Source: Streptomyces liliifuscus
GTDB lineage: Bacteria > Actinomycetota > Actinomycetes > Streptomycetales > Streptomycetaceae
Assembly (NCBI RefSeq): GCF_016598615.1
Contig: NZ_CP066831.1
Location: 6,634,001 to 6,698,000, forward strand
DNA length: 64,000 bases
Reading direction: 5' to 3'
The notes beneath the pieces are model-generated. The model did no database searches, was not told the origin of the DNA, and saw nothing but the letters and a program-made list of their open reading frames with translations. Below, one piece after another: positions 58,712 through 64,000 of this stretch (the stretch's first letter is position 1; each line of letters opens with the position of its first letter). Position numbers and translations under genes: made by a program.

Positions 58712-59605
58712 TTGACCACGCACGCACCGCAGGCGGCGCAGGCCGTGACGCTGCCCGCCTCGCTGGACGAGGCCGTGGCGGCTCTCGCAGCCATGCCCGC
58801 GGCCGTTCCCGTGGCCGGCGGCACCGACCTCATGGCCTCCGTCAACTCCGGGCAACTGCGGCCCGCCGCACTCGTCGGCCTCGGCCGGATCAGCGAGATC
58901 CGCGGCTGGCAGTACCAGGACGGCCACGCGCTCCTCGGCGCGGGCCTCACCCACGCCCGCATGGGACGCCCCGACTTCGCCGCACTCATCCCCGCCCTCG
59001 CGGCCGCCGCCAGAGCCGCGGGACCGCCGCAGATCCGCAACGCGGGCACCCTCGGCGGCAACATCGCCTCGGCGTCCCCCACGGGGGACGCGCTTCCCGT
59101 GCTCGCCGCACTGGAGGCGACGCTCATCATCGCGGGCCCCGGCGGCGCCCGCCGCGAGATCCCCGTCTCCCACCTGCTCGCGGGCATGGAGATGCTCCGC
59201 GGCGGCGAACTCATCGGGTACGTGCGCGTGCCGCTCCTGCACGCCCCGCAGGTCTTCCTGAAGGCGACCGGACGGACCGGGCCCGGGCGCGCCATCGCGT
59301 CCGTCGCGCTCGTCCTCGACCCCGCCAGGCGCGGAGTGCGGTGCGCGGTGGGCGCCATAGCGCCGATGCCGTTGCGGCCCCTGGACGCCGAGCAGTGGGT
59401 CGCCTCGCTGATCGACTGGGACAACAACCGCGCGATCGTCCCCGAGGCGCTGCACGCCTTCGGGGAGTACGTCGCCGCGGCCTGCATCCCGGACCCCGCG
59501 CCCGCCGAGGACGGCTCCGCCCAGCAACTGCCACCCGCCGTACTGCACCTGCGGCGCACCGTCGCCGCGCTGGCCCGACGAGCACTGGGGAGGGCACTTT
59601 CGTGA
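58712..59605 (+). CDS. Xanthine-dehydrogenase-type FAD-binding subunit
   Basis: A 297-aa subunit. The TTG at 58712 is chosen because AAGGGG lies 8 nt upstream; a GTG at 58685 would add nine residues. FAD-binding motifs are AVPVAGGTDLM (about 36-46) and RNAGTLGGNIASASPTGD (about 110-127). The C-terminal CO dehydrogenase flavoprotein domain follows (FLKATGRTGPGRAIASVAL). It passes electrons from the iron-sulfur subunit to FAD. Its stop overlaps the GTG of the 2Fe-2S gene. The substrate of the complex is not evident from sequence. Confidence 0.9.
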   Translation: MTTHAPQAAQAVTLPASLDEAVAALAAMPAAVPVAGGTDLMASVNSGQLRPAALVGLGRISEIRGWQYQDGHALLGAGLTHARMGRPDFAALIPALAAAARAAGPPQIRNAGTLGGNIASASPTGDALPVLAALEATLIIAGPGGARREIPVSHLLAGMEMLRGGELIGYVRVPLLHAPQVFLKATGRTGPGRAIASVALVLDPARRGVRCAVGAIAPMPLRPLDAEQWVASLIDWDNNRAIVPEALHAFGEYVAAACIPDPAPAEDGSAQQLPPAVLHLRRTVAALARRALGRALS

Positions 59606-61167
59606 CCGACGACCAGCACGGAGAGAGCGGCCCCCGGTCGGGCAGCCGCTGGGATCCGCTGCCCCAGGGCGACTACGACGACGGCGCCACGGCCTTCGTC
59701 AAGCTCCCCGAAGGGGGCATCGACGCACTCCTGGCGGACTCGCCGCTCGCCGCGCCCGGCCACGGCTACGTACCGCCGCCGATAGCGCCCTCGCCCGCCA
59801 CGGAGGACGGCGCCAATCAGGCCGCGCCCGGCTCCTGGGCCGCGCCGCCCGAGGGCGGACAGCCGCAGCCCGTGCAGTGGCCCGACTCCAACGCCCTGCC
59901 CGAGGAGCACCGGCAGGGCACCCAGGACGCTTTCGCGTACAACCCGGGGGCCACCGGCCAGTGGACCTTCGACGAGCCCGCACAGGGCGGCCAGGGCGGT
60001 CACGGGGACCAGGGCGCGCCCGGCCAGGACGTGACCGGACAGTGGTCCATTCCCGTCGCCGACGGTGATCTGCCCGACGAGTCCGGCGAGTTCACGACGT
60101 CGGCCCTGGTCGAGCAGTGGGGCGGCACGCCTCCGGCCACCCTGCCGGGCGGAGCGGCGGCGCCCTGGGCCAACGAGCCCTGGGCCCAGCAGCCGGCTCC
60201 CGAACAGCAGTCGCCCGCCGAGGAGGCCGCGGCCCACGCCGAGCACGGCGGCGTCGGGCCCAGCGCCGCGGAGATCGAGGCCGCCGAGATCATCGACGTC
60301 TCCGGAGAGCACGCCGACGAGATCGCCGTCTCCGTGGACCGCGAAGAATCGATGCGCGAAGGTACGATGCGCGACGAGCCGGGTGAGGCACCGGCCGGTC
60401 ACGGCTCCCCGGAACGGTCCGACGAACCGGCCTCCGAGCCCGGGGCGCACTCCCCGGAGGAGACCACCGAGTCACCTGTCGACGCCGCCGAGGGACCCGC
60501 GGCCGACGACACCCCGGGTACGCCCGCGCACAACGACCACCCCCTCGCCTCGTACGTCCTGCGGGTGAACGGCGTCGAACGGCCCGTGACGGACGCCTGG
60601 ATCGGCGAATCGCTGCTCTACGTACTGCGCGAGCGGCTCGGTCTCGCGGGCGCCAAGGACGGCTGCTCGCAGGGCGAGTGCGGGGCCTGCAACGTGCAGG
60701 TGGACGGCAGGCTCGTGGCGTCCTGCCTGGTGCCCGCCGTGACCGCCGCCGGGAGCGAGGTGCGCACCGTCGAGGGACTCGCCGCCGACGGACAGCCCTC
60801 CGACGTCCAGCGGGCGCTCGCCAAGTGCGGTGCCGTGCAGTGCGGATTCTGCGTCCCGGGCATGGCGATGACCGTGCACGACCTCCTGGAGGGCAACCCG
60901 GCGCCGACCGAACTGGAGACGCGCCAGGCCCTGTGCGGCAACCTCTGCCGCTGCTCCGGCTACCGCGGCGTCCTGAACGCCGTACGCGACGTCGTCGCCG
61001 AGCGGGAGGCCCACGCGTCCGGCGACAACGCCCCGGACGCCGCGCCCTCTGCGGATGCCCGTATCCCGCACCAGGCGGGCCCCGGCGCCGGAAGCGTCAA
61101 CCCGTCCGCGTTCGAGTCACCACAGCCGCACCAGCAGCCGTACGGCCAGGACGGAGGCCAGGCGTGA
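59602..61167 (+). CDS. 2Fe-2S subunit of a molybdenum hydroxylase, with long disordered N-terminal extension
   Basis: A 521-aa protein, against about 160-200 aa for usual family members. Residues 1-315 are acidic and rich in Gly, Pro, Gln, Ala and Glu with no hydrophobic core, and include repeated tryptophan-containing units such as GQWTFDEPAQGGQ and GQWSIPVADGD. The normal domain begins at SYVLRVNGVERPVTDAW (about 318). All eight cluster cysteines are present: CSQGECGAC, then SCLVP, and CGFCVPG with CGNLCRC. A short disordered tail ends the protein. Coupled on both sides by GTGA overlaps. Confidence 0.92.
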   Translation: MTDDQHGESGPRSGSRWDPLPQGDYDDGATAFVKLPEGGIDALLADSPLAAPGHGYVPPPIAPSPATEDGANQAAPGSWAAPPEGGQPQPVQWPDSNALPEEHRQGTQDAFAYNPGATGQWTFDEPAQGGQGGHGDQGAPGQDVTGQWSIPVADGDLPDESGEFTTSALVEQWGGTPPATLPGGAAAPWANEPWAQQPAPEQQSPAEEAAAHAEHGGVGPSAAEIEAAEIIDVSGEHADEIAVSVDREESMREGTMRDEPGEAPAGHGSPERSDEPASEPGAHSPEETTESPVDAAEGPAADDTPGTPAHNDHPLASYVLRVNGVERPVTDAWIGESLLYVLRERLGLAGAKDGCSQGECGACNVQVDGRLVASCLVPAVTAAGSEVRTVEGLAADGQPSDVQRALAKCGAVQCGFCVPGMAMTVHDLLEGNPAPTELETRQALCGNLCRCSGYRGVLNAVRDVVAEREAHASGDNAPDAAPSADARIPHQAGPGAGSVNPSAFESPQPHQQPYGQDGGQA

Positions 61168-63473
61168 GCAACGACACCGCCACCGCGACCACCGCGGAGC
61201 CCGGCACCGCCCCGGAGCCGCTGCCCCACGGCCTCGGCGTGTCCCTGCCGTCCGCGGAGGCCCGCGCCAAGACCGAGGGCACCTTCCCGTACGCGGCCGA
61301 CCTGTGGGCCGAGGGCCTCCTGTGGGCCGCCGTCCTCAGATCACCGCACCCGCACGCGCGCATCCTGTCCATCGACACCACCCACGCGCGCGAGATGCCC
61401 GGAGTACGGGCCGTCATCACCCACGAGGACGTGCCCGGCACCGCCCTGCACGGCCGCGGCCGGGCCGACCGCCCGGTGTTCGCCTCCGAGGTCGTACGCC
61501 ACCACGGGGAGCCCATCGCGGCCGTCGCCGCCGACCACCCCGACACCGCCCGCATGGCCGCGGCCGCCGTCATCGTCGAGTACGAGGCACTCGACCCGGT
61601 GACCGACCCGGAGCAGGCCTTCGAGGCCGAGCCCCTGCACCCCGACGGCAACCTGATCCGCCACATCCCGCTGCGCCACGGCGACCCGGACGCGGCCGGT
61701 GAGATCGTCGTCGAGGGCCTGTACCGCATCGGCCGCCAGGACCCGGCCCCGATCGGCGCGGAGGCCGGCCTCGCCGTGCCCCGCCCCGACGGCGGGGTCG
61801 AGCTCTACGTGGCGTCCACCGACCCGCACGCCGACCGCGACACGGCCGCCGCCTGCTACGGCCTGGAACCCGAGCGCGTGAAGGTCGTCGTCACGGGCGT
61901 GCCCGGCGCCACCGCCGACCGCGAGGACCAGAGCTTCCAGCTCGCCCTCGGACTGCTCGCCATGAAGACCGGATGTCCGGTCAAACTCACCGCGACACGC
62001 GAAGAGTCCTTCCTGGGCCACGCCCACCGCCATCCCACGCTCCTGCGCTACCGGCACCACGCCGACGCCGAGGGCAAGCTGGTCAAGGTCGAGGCGCAGA
62101 TCCTGCTCGACGCGGGCGCGTACGCCGACACGTCGTCCGAGGCCCTCGCAGCCGCCGTCTCCTTCGCCTGCGGCCCGTACGTCGTCCCGAACGCCTTCAT
62201 CGAGGGCTGGGCCGTACGCACCAACAACCCGCCCTCCGGACACGTACGCGGCGAGGGCGCCATGCAGGTGTGCGCCGCCTACGAGGCCCAGATGGACAAG
62301 CTGGCGAAGAAGCTGGGCGTCGACCCGGCCGAACTGCGCCTGAGCAACGCGATGGCCACGGGGGACGTGCTCCCCACCGGCCAGACCGTGACGTGCCCCG
62401 CCCCGGTCGCCGAACTGCTGCAGGCCGTCCAGGACTTCCCGCTGCCCGCCCTCCCGAAGGACACGCCCGAGGACGAGTGGCTGCTGCCCGGCGGACCCGA
62501 GGGCGCCGGCGAACCCGGTGCCGTACGGCGTGGCGTCGGCTACGCCCTGGGCATGGTCCACATGCTCGGCGCCGAGGGCGCCGACGAGGTCTCGACCGCC
62601 ACCGTGAAGGTCCACGACGGCATCGCCACCGTGCTCTGCGCGGCCGTGGAGACCGGCCAGGGCTTCACCACACTGGCCCGGCAGATCGTCCAGGAGACGC
62701 TCGGCATCGAAGAGGTGCACGTCGCCTCCGTGGACACCGATCAGCCCCCCGCCGGGCCCAGCTGCCGCGGCCGCCACACCTGGGTGTCCGGCGGCGCCGT
62801 CGAACGGGCCGCCAAGATGGTCCGTACGCAGCTGCTGCAGCCCCTGGCCCACAAGTTCGGGATGTCCACCGAGCTCCTCCAGATCACCGACGGCAAGATC
62901 ACCTCGTACGACGGTGTGCTGTCGACGACCGTCACGGAGGCGATGGACGGCAAGGAGCTGTGGGCCACCGCGCAGTGCCGCCCGCACCCCACCGAGCCGC
63001 TCGACGGCACCGGCCAGGGCGACGCCTTCGTGGGGCTCGCCTTCTGCGCGGTCCGCGCGGTCGTCGACGTCGACATCGAGCTGGGTTCGGTGCGGGTCGT
63101 GGAGATGGCGCTCGCCCAGGACGTGGGACGGGTGCTGAACCCCGCGCAGCTCGCCTCCCGGATCGAGGCCGGAGTCACCCAGGGCATCGGTGTCGCCCTC
63201 ACGGAGAACCTGCGCACCGCGCGCGGGCTGGTGCGCCACCCCGACCTCACGGGGTACTCGCTGCCGACCGCCCTCGACACCCCCGACATCCGCATCGTCA
63301 AGCTCGTCGAGGAGCGTGACGTGGTCGCGCCCTTCGGCGCGAAGGCCGTCAGCGCGGTGCCGGTGGTCACCTCCCCGGCCGCGGTCGCCTCCGCGGTACG
63401 GGCGGCCACGGGGCGTCCGGTGAACCGGCTGCCGATAAGGCCGCAGGCGGCCGTGGTGACGGCGACGCAGTGA
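61164..63473 (+). CDS. Molybdopterin-binding catalytic subunit of a xanthine-dehydrogenase-type hydroxylase
   Basis: A 769-aa subunit. The GTG at 61164 has GGAGG 6 nt upstream. The a/b hammerhead domain occupies about 20-140 (TFPYAADLWAEGLLWAAVLRSPHPHARI); molybdopterin-binding motifs follow, including VRGEGAMQVCAAYEAQMDKLAKKLGVDPAELR, ETGQGFTTLARQIV and GQGDAFVGLAFCAV. It ends in the usual APFGAKAVSAVPVVTSPAAVASAVRAATG. With the FAD and FeS subunits it forms a three-subunit oxidase or dehydrogenase for purines or related heterocycles. Exact substrate unknown. Confidence 0.92.
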   Translation: MSNDTATATTAEPGTAPEPLPHGLGVSLPSAEARAKTEGTFPYAADLWAEGLLWAAVLRSPHPHARILSIDTTHAREMPGVRAVITHEDVPGTALHGRGRADRPVFASEVVRHHGEPIAAVAADHPDTARMAAAAVIVEYEALDPVTDPEQAFEAEPLHPDGNLIRHIPLRHGDPDAAGEIVVEGLYRIGRQDPAPIGAEAGLAVPRPDGGVELYVASTDPHADRDTAAACYGLEPERVKVVVTGVPGATADREDQSFQLALGLLAMKTGCPVKLTATREESFLGHAHRHPTLLRYRHHADAEGKLVKVEAQILLDAGAYADTSSEALAAAVSFACGPYVVPNAFIEGWAVRTNNPPSGHVRGEGAMQVCAAYEAQMDKLAKKLGVDPAELRLSNAMATGDVLPTGQTVTCPAPVAELLQAVQDFPLPALPKDTPEDEWLLPGGPEGAGEPGAVRRGVGYALGMVHMLGAEGADEVSTATVKVHDGIATVLCAAVETGQGFTTLARQIVQETLGIEEVHVASVDTDQPPAGPSCRGRHTWVSGGAVERAAKMVRTQLLQPLAHKFGMSTELLQITDGKITSYDGVLSTTVTEAMDGKELWATAQCRPHPTEPLDGTGQGDAFVGLAFCAVRAVVDVDIELGSVRVVEMALAQDVGRVLNPAQLASRIEAGVTQGIGVALTENLRTARGLVRHPDLTGYSLPTALDTPDIRIVKLVEERDVVAPFGAKAVSAVPVVTSPAAVASAVRAATGRPVNRLPIRPQAAVVTATQ

Positions 63474-63592
63474 CCCCTCCCGAGCCGCCGCGCTACGAAC
63501 CGGGGCCGAGTGTCGGGAAACTGATGCTGTGGCTGCTGGTGTTCGTGCTGGCGGCGGTCGTGGTCGTCGCGGGCGGCGTGTACTTCGGTTGA
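63470..63592 (+). CDS. 40-aa single-pass membrane protein coupled to the Mo-hydroxylase
   Basis: This tiny gene starts at a GTG that overlaps the stop of the molybdenum subunit (GTGA). It encodes a Pro-rich 17-residue N-terminus (TPPEPPRYEPGPSVGK), one transmembrane helix (LMLWLLVFVLAAVVVVAGGVYF) and a stop. The coupling and clean helix argue that it is real. A membrane anchor or assembly partner for the hydroxylase is a possible role. Family unknown. Confidence 0.65.
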   Translation: MTPPEPPRYEPGPSVGKLMLWLLVFVLAAVVVVAGGVYFG

Positions 63593-63884
63593 GGCCGGCT
63601 GAGGTCGGTTGGGGCCGGGCTGAGGTCGGTTGAGGTCCGGACCCGGCCGAGCGTTGTCGGGAATCCGCTGGTCACGGCGGTGCCGGGGCGTTGTCAGTGG
63701 TGCCGCGTAATGTTCTGGGCAGTGGGGAGGACCGCTGGGCGGCGGGGCATCCTCCACGGATTCTCCATGCGTTTTCCGTGAGTCTGTCCACAGGTTCCGT
63801 GCGTGGTTTTCCGTGGTTTTCCCTGAGTGTGCCGCCCGGTCCGGTCCTGCCGGGGGACTGTGAACAACCATGCGCGGGGGAACG
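63593..63884. other. Intergenic region after the Mo-hydroxylase operon
   Basis: It starts with imperfect direct repeats (two copies of GGCTGAGGTCGGTTG at 63596-63610 and about 63619-63633). The rest (63700-63860) is AT-richer for this genome and presumably contains the promoter of the last gene. No gene seen. Confidence 0.45.
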
Positions 63885-64000
63885 ATGAGCACGACGGACG
63901 CCGGCACCAGGACGATCACCCTGACCGAGGACGAACTGGACCCGTATGTCACGCACGCGGCGACGCGGCGCTGGCTGGCGGGCCCCGGACTGCCGGGCGA
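63885..64000 (+). CDS. Unidentified gene, N-terminal fragment only
   Basis: The ATG at 63885 follows GGGGGAAC and gives MSTTDAGTRTITLTEDELDPYVTHAATRRWLAGPGLPG, open to the window end. An ATG at 63870 is in frame too. The THAATRRWLAGPGLP segment resembles the N-terminus of SUKH-4-type proteins of actinobacteria. With 38 residues this is only a suggestion. Confidence 0.5.
   Translation, partial: MSTTDAGTRTITLTEDELDPYVTHAATRRWLAGPGLPG

Noticed and set aside
1-64000. Search for CRISPR arrays, insertion sequences, integrases, plasmid or phage genes, tRNA and rRNA genes
   Set aside because: Apart from tmRNA I found none. No transposase or integrase motif occurs in any credible frame, and no regularly spaced repeats of CRISPR type are present.

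Overview
The window is chromosomal DNA from a Streptomyces-type actinomycete. The evidence is very high GC, frequent GTG/TTG starts, GTGA/ATGA stop-start overlaps, rare TTA codons, and a gene order (pkaA-pkaB-prfB-ftsEX-smpB-ssrA, matAB, narK-nnaR, helD, malic enzyme, hupA, murA) that I recognise from the core of Streptomyces chromosomes. I could not run any database search; family calls rest on motifs read from the translations.

Layout. (1) 1-7.3 kb: an FHA-FtsK/EccC-like ATPase running off the left end, divergent from two membrane-anchored Ser/Thr kinases. (2) 7.3-16.1 kb: prfB, a sortase-anchored (LAETG) wall protein, a small zinc-ribbon membrane protein, ftsE-ftsX, an S41 protease carrying a TTA codon, smpB next to ssrA (tmRNA), and a PBP4-type D-Ala-D-Ala carboxypeptidase. 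(3) 16.2-22.7 kb: a minus-strand xyloside-type uptake and cleavage operon (binding protein, two permeases, GH31 alpha-xylosidase, LacI regulator with a TTA codon), with two palindromic operators ahead of its first gene. (4) 22.8-30.9 kb: an MFS exporter divergent from a LysR regulator, then a three-gene exopolysaccharide operon resembling matAB (PNAG-type adhesive glycan) plus an acyltransferase. (5) 30.9-38.9 kb: an accessory-looking stretch holding two exported proteins, a type VII secretion-like pair (a small WXG100-like protein with a TTA codon and a 450-aa WXG-domain membrane protein), three unknown genes, a WhiJ-type regulatory trio (XRE regulator, DUF397, HATPase) and a broken small gene. 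(6) 39.4-42.8 kb: nitrate transporter narK, the HemD-like regulator nnaR, and a DUF1772 membrane protein. (7) 43-50.5 kb: a CGNR zinc-finger protein, an ECF sigma/anti-sigma pair, HelD, a possible small RNA or leader with a strong terminator, malic enzyme and the HU protein HupA. (8) 50.6-53.2 kb: murA, YqgE/AlgH, DUF3039. (9) 53.3-58.4 kb: an ABC sugar transporter operon ending in a cytoplasmic GH20 N-acetylhexosaminidase, with a DasR-like site upstream. (10) 58.7-63.6 kb: a three-subunit xanthine-dehydrogenase-type molybdenum hydroxylase whose iron-sulfur subunit has a disordered N-terminal half, coupled to a 40-aa membrane protein. The window ends in the start of an unidentified gene.

Themes. 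Cell-envelope growth and division genes (murA, ftsEX, dacB, mat operon, sortase substrate) sit beside two sugar-uptake operons. Three genes contain in-frame TTA codons (S41 protease, LacI regulator, WXG100-like protein), so their translation probably depends on the developmental tRNA bldA. The best candidates for something undescribed are the type VII-like module at 31-36.6 kb, the extended Mo-hydroxylase subunit with its 40-aa membrane partner, and the leader/small RNA unit between helD and the malic enzyme gene.
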